From Mycobacterium sp. 236(2023) (GTDB taxonomy: Bacteria; Actinomycetota; Actinomycetes; Mycobacteriales; Mycobacteriaceae), in contig NZ_JARSBP010000010.1 of the NCBI RefSeq assembly GCF_029623955.1, forward strand, positions 62,001 through 126,000: a stretch of DNA of 64,000 nt, given 5' to 3'. Of this stretch, positions 43,850 to 51,510 are shown piece by piece; the stretch's first letter is position 1, and each line of letters opens with the position of its first letter. The notes under the pieces are model-generated. The model was given only the letters and a program-made list of their open reading frames with translations. It was not told where the DNA came from and did no database searches. The translations under genes and the position numbers were made by a program.

Positions 43850-44625
43850 ATCACCTTGGAGAGAAACGCTTTCGTCCGTTCGTGTTGCGGGTTCGCCATG
43901 ATCTCGCGGGGGTTGCCCCGCTCGACCACGACGCCACCGTCCATGAACACCAGTTCGTCGGCGACCTCTCGGGCAAAACCCATTTCGTGGGTCACGACCA
44001 CCATCGTCATGCCTTGGGAGGCAAGCTTTTTCATGACGGTGAGGACTTCGCCGACCAGTTCGGGATCGAGCGCCGAGGTGGGCTCGTCGAACAGCATCAG
44101 CTTGGGTTCCATCGCGAGCGCCCTCGCGATGGCGACGCGCTGCTGCTGACCACCGGAGAGCTGTGCGGGGTAGGCCTCGGCCTTGTCTGCCAGACCGACC
44201 GTCGCCAGGAGCTCCTTGCCCCGCGCCACCGCCTCGCTCTTGTTGACGCCCTTCACCTGGACGGGTGCCTCGATGACGTTGCCCAGGGCGGTCCGGTGCG
44301 GGAACAGATTGAAGTGCTGGAACACCATGCCGACGTCTCGGCGCTGCTTTGCCACGTCACGCGGCTTCATTTCGTGCAACTTGCCGCCGCGCTCGTGATA
44401 GCCGACCAGTGAGCCGTCGACGTAGAGCCGTCCGGCGCTGACGCTTTCGAGGTGGTTGATGCAGCGCAGGAACGTCGACTTGCCCGAACCCGAAGGCCCG
44501 ACCAGAACCAGCACCTGCCCCTTCTGCACTTCGAGGGTGATGCCTTTGAGAACCTTCAGCGCGCCGAAGTCTTTGCAGACGAGTTCGGCCTTGACCATCG
44601 GATGGCCGTTGGTGTCAGTCACCAT
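43846..44625 (-). CDS. Polar amino-acid ABC transporter ATPase (GlnQ type)
   Basis: 259-aa ATPase of the PAAT family. Walker A LVGPSGSGKSTFLRCINHLE is diagnostic for this family, with Q-loop VGMVFQHFNLFPHRTALGNV, signature LSGGQQQRVAIARALAMEPKLMLFDEPTSALDPELVGEVL and switch VVTHEMGFAREVAD. The start ATG 44625 is ten bases after the permease stop; an internal ATG nine codons later is possible. It links permease and kinase genes in one operon. Confidence 0.95.
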   Translation of the reverse strand: MVTDTNGHPMVKAELVCKDFGALKVLKGITLEVQKGQVLVLVGPSGSGKSTFLRCINHLESVSAGRLYVDGSLVGYHERGGKLHEMKPRDVAKQRRDVGMVFQHFNLFPHRTALGNVIEAPVQVKGVNKSEAVARGKELLATVGLADKAEAYPAQLSGGQQQRVAIARALAMEPKLMLFDEPTSALDPELVGEVLTVMKKLASQGMTMVVVTHEMGFAREVADELVFMDGGVVVERGNPREIMANPQHERTKAFLSKVM

Positions 44626-44635
44626 GCACCGCCTC

Positions 44636-45547
44636 TCACCCTGCCGCCGGCTGCTGGGCCAGCGCCAACGCCTCGAGTTGCTTGGACGTCAGCTTGCGTG
44701 ACGCACCCCGGGAGAAGTAGCGCTCCAGGTAGTACTGGCCCACCATCAGAATGCTCGTGATCACCAGATACCAGGTCGCGGCGACCATCAACAACGGTAC
44801 GGGTTCGAAGATGCGTGCCGCGATCTCGCGGGTCGCGATGCTGTACAGGTCGAAGGCGTAGGGCACGGCGGTGACCAGCGAGGTGGTCTTCAGGAGGCTG
44901 ATCACCTCGTTGCCCGTCGGCGGAATGATGACCCGCATGGCCTGGGGCAGAACGGTACGGCGCATCGCCTTACCCCACGACATGCCCAGTGCTGTCGACG
45001 CTTCCAGCTGCCCTTCGGGAACCGACGTGATGCCGGCGCGCACGATCTCTGCCATGTAGGCCGCCTCGTTGAGCGCCAGACCGATCACCGCCAGCGCGAA
45101 CGGGAACGACAGATCCTGAAGGTCCATGTGGAACAGCGACGGCCCCCACGGGACACCGAGTTGCACGTTCTGGTAAATCGTCGGCATCAGCCCCCAGAAC
45201 GCCAGCTGCACATACACCGGGGTGCCGCGGAAGATCCAGAGAAACACCCATGCCACCGACGACAGCACCGGATTGTCCGACAACCGCATGACGGTGAGGA
45301 TGACCCCGAGCACGATGCCGATGACCATCGAGTACACCGTCAGCTGCAGGGTGTTGAAGACCCCCAACAGAATCCGCTCGTTGAAGAGGTATTCGACGAA
45401 CGTCGGCCAGCCGTACGCGTCGTTGGTGGCCGCCCCCCACAGGAACAGACCGACCAGGATGATGATGACGGCCGCCGCCACCCACCGCCAAGGATGGCGC
45501 AGAGGAACTGCATCGATGGACTGTGGCGGCGTACCGGCATCACTCAT
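44636..45547 (-). CDS. Polar amino-acid ABC transporter permease
   Basis: 303 aa, HisM/GltK-type with about five core helices and N-terminal extra helix. The EAA loop reads ALNEAAYMAEIVRAGITSVPEGQLEASTALGMSWGKAMRRTVLPQAMRVIIPPTGNEVISLLKTTSL, fully matching the family. Only one permease gene is present, so it would act as a homodimer. The substrate is likely glutamate/glutamine or another polar amino acid. It follows the binding protein gene by five bases. Confidence 0.94.
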   Translation of the reverse strand: MSDAGTPPQSIDAVPLRHPWRWVAAAVIIILVGLFLWGAATNDAYGWPTFVEYLFNERILLGVFNTLQLTVYSMVIGIVLGVILTVMRLSDNPVLSSVAWVFLWIFRGTPVYVQLAFWGLMPTIYQNVQLGVPWGPSLFHMDLQDLSFPFALAVIGLALNEAAYMAEIVRAGITSVPEGQLEASTALGMSWGKAMRRTVLPQAMRVIIPPTGNEVISLLKTTSLVTAVPYAFDLYSIATREIAARIFEPVPLLMVAATWYLVITSILMVGQYYLERYFSRGASRKLTSKQLEALALAQQPAAG

Positions 45548-45552
45548 ATCGG

Positions 45553-46473
45553 TCAGGAAATCGCGCCGTTGATCACCGGCTTGTCGATCAGTCCTTCTTC
45601 AAGTCCCCAGTTGGCGGCGATCTCCTTGTACTTGCCCGACTCGATCAGATGCTCGAGGGCCTGCAGCAGCGACTGCGCCAGCGGCGAGCCCTTCTCAACC
45701 GGCCAACCGTACGGCGCGGCGTCGAACACCTCGCCGGCCTGCTCGAGTTTGCCGTTCGTCTGCTTGATCGCGTACAGCGTCACCGGCGAGTCCGCGGACA
45801 TGGCATCGGCCTGGCCGAGCACCACGGCGTTGGTGGCCGCGTCCTGGCTGTCGAAGGGCACGATCTCGATGGCCGGCTGACCCTCGTCAGTGCACTTCTT
45901 GCTCCGCCCGGGAAGCTCGTCGGTCTCCTGATAGGTCGTCGCCTGCACTGCGACCTTCTTGCCGCAGGCGGCGTCGGGGCTGATGTCACCGCCGGCGGGC
46001 TGAGCCCACAGGGTGCCCGCAGAGAAGTAGGTGACGAAGTCGACCTGTTCCTCGCGCTCCTTCGTGTCGGTGAACGACGACATGCCGACGTTGAAGGTGC
46101 CGCCCTGGATGGACGGGATGATCTTGGCGAAGTCGGCCTCGCGATACTCGGCGGTCAGGCCCAGGGTTCCGGCGACGGCATTCATCAGGTCGACGTCGAA
46201 GCCGACGAGCTTGCCCTCGGGGTCTTTGAACTCGTTCGGCGCGTACGGCACGTTGACGCCGACAACGAGTGTGCCGGTCGACTTGATGGCCTCGGGGACG
46301 GTGTTTGCGATCGCGTCGACCTTCTCGGCGGGGGCCGCCGCGGTCGGGGAGCCCTCTTCGCTCGGCGCTTCCGAGCTGCTCGAACAACCGGACAGGGCCA
46401 TCGCGCCTGTCGCGGCGAACACCGCGGCGATGCGCCAGAACTTGGTCCGGCGATCTTGGTTTCCAGCCAGCAC
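45553..46473 (-). CDS. Polar amino-acid ABC transporter substrate-binding lipoprotein
   Basis: About 306 aa from GTG 46473. A signal KFWRIAAVFAATGAMALSGC ends in a lipobox, followed by a Ser/Glu/Pro linker and a family 3 binding protein (TLVVGVNVPYAPNEFKDPEGKLVGFDVDLMNAVAGTLGL, IIPSIQGGTFNVGMSSFTDTKEREEQVDFVTYF, CGKKVAVQATTYQ, YGWPVEKGSPLAQSLLQAL). Ligand pocket residues cannot be assigned to one amino acid. An upstream in-frame ATG at 46530 would give a longer charged N-terminus and is less likely. It heads the transporter-kinase-regulator operon. Confidence 0.9.
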   Translation of the reverse strand: MLAGNQDRRTKFWRIAAVFAATGAMALSGCSSSSEAPSEEGSPTAAAPAEKVDAIANTVPEAIKSTGTLVVGVNVPYAPNEFKDPEGKLVGFDVDLMNAVAGTLGLTAEYREADFAKIIPSIQGGTFNVGMSSFTDTKEREEQVDFVTYFSAGTLWAQPAGGDISPDAACGKKVAVQATTYQETDELPGRSKKCTDEGQPAIEIVPFDSQDAATNAVVLGQADAMSADSPVTLYAIKQTNGKLEQAGEVFDAAPYGWPVEKGSPLAQSLLQALEHLIESGKYKEIAANWGLEEGLIDKPVINGAIS

Positions 46474-46546
46474 TCGTCTGCCTCTACTTTCTTCTTCGGG
46501 TCGTATGCGCTTCCGCCTGAGTTCACTCACCAGGCATCCCCAGCCA

Positions 46547-46602
46547 GGAACGTTAACGACCGATGACCCGACGCGCAGCGCCGGTAACGGAACATTAACG
46601 AC
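46547..46602. promoter_or_regulatory. Two 14-bp direct repeats spaced 42 bp, upstream of the transporter operon
   Basis: GGAACGTTAACGAC (46547-46560) and GGAACATTAACGAC (46589-46602) differ at one base; the start-to-start distance of 42 bp is four helical turns. The pair lies between the binding protein gene and the divergent HdeD-like gene, in the likely promoter region, and suits cooperative binding of an activator such as the operon's own LuxR-type regulator. Confidence 0.6.
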
Positions 46603-46671
46603 ACGATTGAGACATCACAGCCGTACTGCGAAATCTGCCGGGGCGTGTCGCAGGTGTGCCAGACTTCGCGC

Positions 46672-47277
46672 ATGGAAACCGCTGCTCCCCCAAGCATGTT
46701 GCAGCATCTCTGGAAGTCCGCACTGGCCTCCGGGATACTCGCGATCATCGTCGGTGCGATGGTCTGGTTCTGGCCGGCCATCAGCATCTTCGTGGCGGCG
46801 ATCTTCTTCGCCGCATACCTGTTGATCACCGGCATCTCCCAGGTGATCTTCGCGTTCGCCCTGCATGTTTCAGCGGGCGGGCGCGTCCTGTTGTTCCTCA
46901 GCGGCGCCGCCGCGTTGATCCTCGCCGTGATGTGCTTCCGCAACTTCGGCAACGCCATTCTTCTCCTGGCCATTTGGATAGGAATCGGCTTCATCTTCCG
47001 AGGCGTCGCAACGGCCGTCTCGGCCATCAGCGACCCGACATTGCCGGGACGGGCGTGGGAGATCTTCATCGGTGTGATCAGTCTGATCGCCGGCGTGATC
47101 ATGCTCGCCTCGCCGTTCGACTCGATCGAGACGCTGACGATGGTTGTCGGTATCTGGCTCGTCGTTCTCGGCGTGTTCGAGGTGATCTCGGCGTTCGGCA
47201 TCCGGTCGGCGAGCAAGGACCTGTTGGCGACGAAGTCGGCGCCGACGGAGGAAGTGACAGCTCCAGCACCGGAATGA
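46672..47277 (+). CDS. HdeD/DUF308-family membrane protein
   Basis: 201 aa with six hydrophobic helices in three pairs (LASGILAIIVGAMVWFWPAISIFVAAIFFAAYLLITGISQVIFAFAL; LLFLSGAAALILAVMCF; AWEIFIGVISLIAGVIMLASPFDSIETLTMVVGIWLVVLGVFEVISAF), the DUF308 repeat pattern. E. coli HdeD is an acid-resistance membrane protein; function in mycobacteria is unknown. ATG 46672 is chosen over GTG/ATG codons upstream that sit in the promoter region. It is divergent from the amino-acid transporter operon and 96 bases upstream of cydA. Confidence 0.85.
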   Translation: METAAPPSMLQHLWKSALASGILAIIVGAMVWFWPAISIFVAAIFFAAYLLITGISQVIFAFALHVSAGGRVLLFLSGAAALILAVMCFRNFGNAILLLAIWIGIGFIFRGVATAVSAISDPTLPGRAWEIFIGVISLIAGVIMLASPFDSIETLTMVVGIWLVVLGVFEVISAFGIRSASKDLLATKSAPTEEVTAPAPE

Positions 47278-47312
47278 AGGCCGAAAGTCCCTAGTGCTGG
47301 GGCCGAGGAAAA

Positions 47313-47331
47313 CTACTACAATCTGTCGTAG
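47313..47331 (+). promoter_or_regulatory. Palindromic operator upstream of cydA (BlaI-like)
   Basis: CTACTACA-ATC-TGTCGTAG is a dyad with seven of eight positions matching, 43 bases before cydA. The ACA/TGT core resembles operators of BlaI/MecI-type winged-helix repressors, with a 3-base instead of 2-base spacer. Confidence 0.5.
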
Positions 47332-47373
47332 ACGTTGTGGTAGTTCGTTTCGGCAGAGCCTGGGAGTGGGCGC

Positions 47374-48843
47374 ATGGACGCACTTGATGTGTCGCGGTGG
47401 CAGTTCGGGATCACGACGGTCTACCACTTCATCTTCGTTCCACTGACGATCGGCCTCGCACCGCTGATCGCCGTCATGCAGACGATCTGGCACGTCACCG
47501 GCAACACGGCGTGGTACCGGCTGACGAAGTTCTTCGGCAAGCTGTTCCTGATCAACTTCGCCATCGGCGTCGCGACCGGCATCGTCCAGGAGTTCCAGTT
47601 CGGAATGAACTGGAGCGAATACTCGAAGTTCGTCGGCGACATCTTCGGCGCCCCGCTGGCGTTCGAGGGCCTGATCGCGTTCTTCTTCGAGTCCACGTTC
47701 ATCGGGCTTTGGATCTTCGGCTGGAGCCGCCTGCCTCGGGCGGTGCACCTGGCGTGCATCTGGATCGTCGCGTTCGGCGTCAACGCCTCGGCGTACTTCA
47801 TCATCGCCGCGAACTCGTTCATGCAGCACCCGGTCGGCGCGATCTACAACCCCGAGAGCGGCCGCGCCGAACTCGTCGACTTCGGTGCGCTGCTGACCAA
47901 CAACACCGCGGTCTGGGCGTTCTTCCACGCGATCGCCGGGGCGCTGCTGACCGCCGGTGCGTTCGCCGCAGGCATCTCGGCGTGGTTGATGGTGCGCGAA
48001 CGGCGCCGCGACGCCGACGACGCCACACCCGCGGACGCCGCGTCGATGTTCCGGCCCGCCGCGATCCTCGGCAGCCTTGTCGCACTCGCCGCCGCCGCAG
48101 GCCTGTTCTTTACCGGCGACGTCCAGGGCAAGCTGATGTTCGTCCAACAGCCGATGAAGATGGCCTCGGCAGAGTCGTTGTGCCACACCGAGACCGATCC
48201 GGACTTCTCGATCCTGACCGTCGGCACGCACAACAACTGCGACAGCGTCACCCACCTCATCGAGGTGCCGTACGTGCTCCCGTTCCTGGCCGAGAGCAAG
48301 TTCAGCGGCGTGACACTGCAAGGCGTGCAGGACCTTCAGCAGGAGTACGAGGCGAAGTTCGGCCCGGGCGACTACCGGCCCAACCTGTTCGTCACGTACT
48401 GGGCGTTCCGCGCGATGATCGGATTACTGCTCGTCCCAGTGGCGTTCGCGCTGCTGACACTGTGGCTGACGCGGCGGGGCCGGATCCCCGACCACCGCTG
48501 GTACGGACTGTTCGGCCTTCTCGCCATCCCGGCGCCGTTTCTCGCGAACTCCGCCGGCTGGATCTTCACCGAGATGGGGCGGCAACCGTGGGTTGTGGTC
48601 CCGAACCCGACCGGGGACCCGATGATCCGGATGACGGTGCAGGACGGCGTCTCCAACCATGCGGCGGGCACAGTCTGGTTCTCGCTGGCGGTGTTCACCC
48701 TGCTGTACGGGGCGCTCGCGGTGGTGTGGTTCTACCTGATGCGACGCTATGTGGCCGAAGGGCCGCTGGAGCACGACTCCGAACCCGCGCCGCCCGCGCC
48801 GCCCGACAAGGACGACGTCGCCCCACTGTCGTTCGCCTACTAG
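47374..48843 (+). CDS. cydA: Cytochrome bd oxidase subunit I
   Basis: 489-aa heme-bearing quinol oxidase subunit with about nine helices. It starts MDALDVSRWQFGITTVYHFIFVPLTIG, where the His of VYHF and Arg form the heme b595 region. The quinol-site Q loop is short, and the family motif GWIFTEMGRQPWVV (GWxxxExGRQPW) is intact. Length and Q-loop type match mycobacterial CydA (Rv1623c). It reduces O2 to water without pumping protons, supporting respiration at low oxygen and under bc1-aa3 inhibition. It leads cydABDC; cydB starts ten bases downstream. Confidence 0.97.
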   Translation: MDALDVSRWQFGITTVYHFIFVPLTIGLAPLIAVMQTIWHVTGNTAWYRLTKFFGKLFLINFAIGVATGIVQEFQFGMNWSEYSKFVGDIFGAPLAFEGLIAFFFESTFIGLWIFGWSRLPRAVHLACIWIVAFGVNASAYFIIAANSFMQHPVGAIYNPESGRAELVDFGALLTNNTAVWAFFHAIAGALLTAGAFAAGISAWLMVRERRRDADDATPADAASMFRPAAILGSLVALAAAAGLFFTGDVQGKLMFVQQPMKMASAESLCHTETDPDFSILTVGTHNNCDSVTHLIEVPYVLPFLAESKFSGVTLQGVQDLQQEYEAKFGPGDYRPNLFVTYWAFRAMIGLLLVPVAFALLTLWLTRRGRIPDHRWYGLFGLLAIPAPFLANSAGWIFTEMGRQPWVVVPNPTGDPMIRMTVQDGVSNHAAGTVWFSLAVFTLLYGALAVVWFYLMRRYVAEGPLEHDSEPAPPAPPDKDDVAPLSFAY

Positions 48844-48853
48844 GAGATTGGTC

Positions 48854-49894
48854 ATGGCACTCCAGGAACTGTGGTTTCTCCTGATCGCCGTGCTGTTCCT
48901 CGGCTTTCTGGTTCTGGAAGGGTTCGATTTCGGCGTCGGTATGTTGATGGCGCCGATGGGTTCTCGCGGGCCGGGTGATCCGGAGAACCGGCGCCGCGCC
49001 GTGCTCAACACCATCGGTCCCGTGTGGGACGCCAACGAGGTGTGGCTGATCACCGCCGGTGCAGCGATGTTCGCGGCGTACCCGAACTGGTATGGCACGT
49101 TGTTCTCCGCGCTGTATCTGCCGCTGCTGGCGATCCTGTTCGGCATGATCCTGCGCATCGTCGGCATCGAGTGGCGCGGCAAGATCAACGACCCGCAGTG
49201 GCGGCGCTGGGCCGACATCGGTATCGCACTGGGCTCCTGGCTGCCCGCCATCCTGTGGGGTGTAGCTTTCGCGATTCTGTTGCGTGGCCTACCGATCGAC
49301 GCCGACGGCCAGACGCATGTCGCGATCGGCGACGTGCTGAGTCCCTATACCCTGCTGGGCGGTCTCGCGACCGCGTCCCTGTTCTTGTTCTACGGCTCGG
49401 TGTATCTCGCGCTGAAGACTTCCGGTGCCCTGCACGACGACTCGTTCCGCGTCGGCCGGCTGCTCACCGTCCCCGTCATCGTGCTCGCCGGCGGTTTCGG
49501 TCTGTGGACCCAACTCGCCTACGGCAAGACGTGGACATGGATCCCCCTCGCCGTGGCCGTCGTCGCTCTGCTGGGGTCGGTCGCTTTGATGTGGCAGAAG
49601 ACCCGCGAGGGGTTCGCGTTCGTGTCGATGATCGTCGTGATCGCCGCCGTGGCGGTGCTGATCTTCGGGTCCATGTATCCGAACCTGCTGCCGTCGACGC
49701 TGAATCCGGAGTGGAGCGTCACCATCTACAACGGGTCGTCGACGCCGTACACGCTGCGCATCATGACGTGGGCGTCGCTCGCGCTGCTGCCGCTGGTGCT
49801 TGGGTACCAGGCGTGGTCGTACTGGGTGTTCCGTAAACGCATCACCGCCGACGCCATCCCGGCCTCGATCGGCCTTTCGAGGCGAGCGTCCTGA
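48854..49894 (+). CDS. cydB: Cytochrome bd oxidase subunit II
   Basis: 346-aa integral partner of CydA with eight or nine helices (MALQELWFLLIAVLFLGFLVLEGFDFGVGMLMAP is the family start, including the FDFG motif). WDANEVWLITAGAAMFAAYPNWY and the EGF(AF) late segment support the assignment. AGGAGATTGGTC gives a ribosome site before ATG 48854. The stop (49892-49894) overlaps the proposed CTG start of cydD, indicating coupling. Confidence 0.96.
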   Translation: MALQELWFLLIAVLFLGFLVLEGFDFGVGMLMAPMGSRGPGDPENRRRAVLNTIGPVWDANEVWLITAGAAMFAAYPNWYGTLFSALYLPLLAILFGMILRIVGIEWRGKINDPQWRRWADIGIALGSWLPAILWGVAFAILLRGLPIDADGQTHVAIGDVLSPYTLLGGLATASLFLFYGSVYLALKTSGALHDDSFRVGRLLTVPVIVLAGGFGLWTQLAYGKTWTWIPLAVAVVALLGSVALMWQKTREGFAFVSMIVVIAAVAVLIFGSMYPNLLPSTLNPEWSVTIYNGSSTPYTLRIMTWASLALLPLVLGYQAWSYWVFRKRITADAIPASIGLSRRAS

Positions 49895-51510
49895 CCGACA
49901 GCACGCGCGCCCCGGTAGACCCGCGACTGTGGCGGGCCTCGGCGGCGATGCGCCGATTCGTGGTCGCCACGACGGTCTGCGGCGTGCTGATCGCGACGTG
50001 CACCATCGGCTCGGCTGTGGTGCTCGCGTCCATCGTCGCGCGGGTCATCACCGACCCGGCATCGCGCACTGTCGGTGCGCTGGCCATCCCCATCGTAATG
50101 CTGATGGGGCTGTGGACCATTCGCGTCGTCGCGCACTGGCGACAGGGGGCGCTGGCGCAACGCGGAGCGAGCGACGTGATCGCCGACCTCACCGACCAGG
50201 TGCTGACGACAGCCACCTCGCTGCCCCCGCGGCAGCTCACCGCACAACGCGACGACGCTGCCGTCGTCGTGACCCGCGGACTGGACGGACTGCGGGTGTA
50301 CTTCACCACATACCTCCCGTCATTGGCCCTGGCCGCGATTCTCACCCCGGCGACAGCGGTCGTGATCGCCTGGTACGACTGGAGATCGGCGGTCATCGTG
50401 GCGATCGCGCTGCCGCTCATCCCGATCTTCATGATCCTGATCGGGCTTGCCACCGCCGACAGGTCCGACGCCGCGCTCATCGCCATGTCGACATTGCAGT
50501 CCCGGCTACTCGACCTCGTCGCCGGGTTGCCGACATTGCGGGCGCTGGGCCGGACAGCGGGCGCGGCGACGCGTATCGCCGAACTCAGCGCGGCGCATCG
50601 TCGTTCGGCGATGGCGACGATGCGCATCGCCTTCCTGTCGGCACTGGTGCTCGAACTCCTGGCCACACTCGGGGTCGCACTCGTCGCGGTGGGCGTCGGG
50701 ATGCGGCTCGTCTACGGCGACATGACCTTGACCGCGGGGCTGACCGCCCTGCTCCTGGCCCCCGAGGTGTTCTGGCCGCTGCGCAGGGTCGGCGCGGCGT
50801 TCCATTCGGCGCAGGACGGAAAGACCGCCGTGGCGGCCGCATTCCGGTTCATCGACACCCAGAAGCCGCCTCCGCCCGGAACGCTCGCCGTTCCCGACGG
50901 AGCCGTCACGGTGCAAGTCGACAATCCGGAGCTGATGGCACGGCCCGGCCACGTCACCGTGCTCACCGGACCCAACGGCATCGGTAAGTCCACACTGCTG
51001 CAGGCGATCCTGGGCCTGGGCCCGTCGAGCAACGGCCGGATCAGGATCAACGGCGTCGACGTGGCCGACCTGGACCCAAATCTGTGGTGGGCCAAGGTGG
51101 CGTGGCTGGCGCAGCGTCCGGTGCTGATTCCGGGTACCGTGCGCGACAACCTGGAACTGTTCGGACCGCTGCCCGACATCGACGACGCCTGCCGCGCCGC
51201 GCGCTTCGACGAGGTCCTCGCCACGCTGCCCGACGGCCTGCAGACCCAGATCGGTCGCGGCGGTGTCGGCCTGTCCCTCGGCCAGCGCCAACGACTCGGC
51301 CTGGCACGGGTACTCGGCTCCCGAGCACCGCTGCTGCTGCTCGACGAACCCACCGCGCACCTCGACGGACCGACCGAGGCCCGAGTGCTTGACGCGATCA
51401 CCCAACGCGCCGCCCGCGGAACAACGGTGATCCTTGTCGGTCATCGCGACCCGGTGCTGGAGATCGGTGACGTCGTGCTCGACATGGGCGGTGTCCGTGT
51501 ACCGCGATGA
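49891..51510 (+). CDS. cydD: ABC transporter subunit CydD for bd oxidase assembly
   Basis: About 539 aa from CTG 49891, or 520 from ATG 49948. One ABC exporter half: six-helix domain (VVATTVCGVLIATCTIGSAVVLASIV...) and nucleotide domain with Walker A TGPNGIGKSTLLQAIL, signature GLSLGQRQRLGLAR (LSLGQ instead of LSGGQ) and Walker B LLLLDEPTAHLD. The residues before ATG 49948 (DPRLWRASAAMRRF) look like the conserved CydD N-terminus, a GAGG ribosome site lies eight bases before CTG, and CTGA overlaps the cydB stop. CydDC exports thiols or heme-related molecules needed for bd assembly. Confidence 0.92.
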   Translation: MTDSTRAPVDPRLWRASAAMRRFVVATTVCGVLIATCTIGSAVVLASIVARVITDPASRTVGALAIPIVMLMGLWTIRVVAHWRQGALAQRGASDVIADLTDQVLTTATSLPPRQLTAQRDDAAVVVTRGLDGLRVYFTTYLPSLALAAILTPATAVVIAWYDWRSAVIVAIALPLIPIFMILIGLATADRSDAALIAMSTLQSRLLDLVAGLPTLRALGRTAGAATRIAELSAAHRRSAMATMRIAFLSALVLELLATLGVALVAVGVGMRLVYGDMTLTAGLTALLLAPEVFWPLRRVGAAFHSAQDGKTAVAAAFRFIDTQKPPPPGTLAVPDGAVTVQVDNPELMARPGHVTVLTGPNGIGKSTLLQAILGLGPSSNGRIRINGVDVADLDPNLWWAKVAWLAQRPVLIPGTVRDNLELFGPLPDIDDACRAARFDEVLATLPDGLQTQIGRGGVGLSLGQRQRLGLARVLGSRAPLLLLDEPTAHLDGPTEARVLDAITQRAARGTTVILVGHRDPVLEIGDVVLDMGGVRVPR

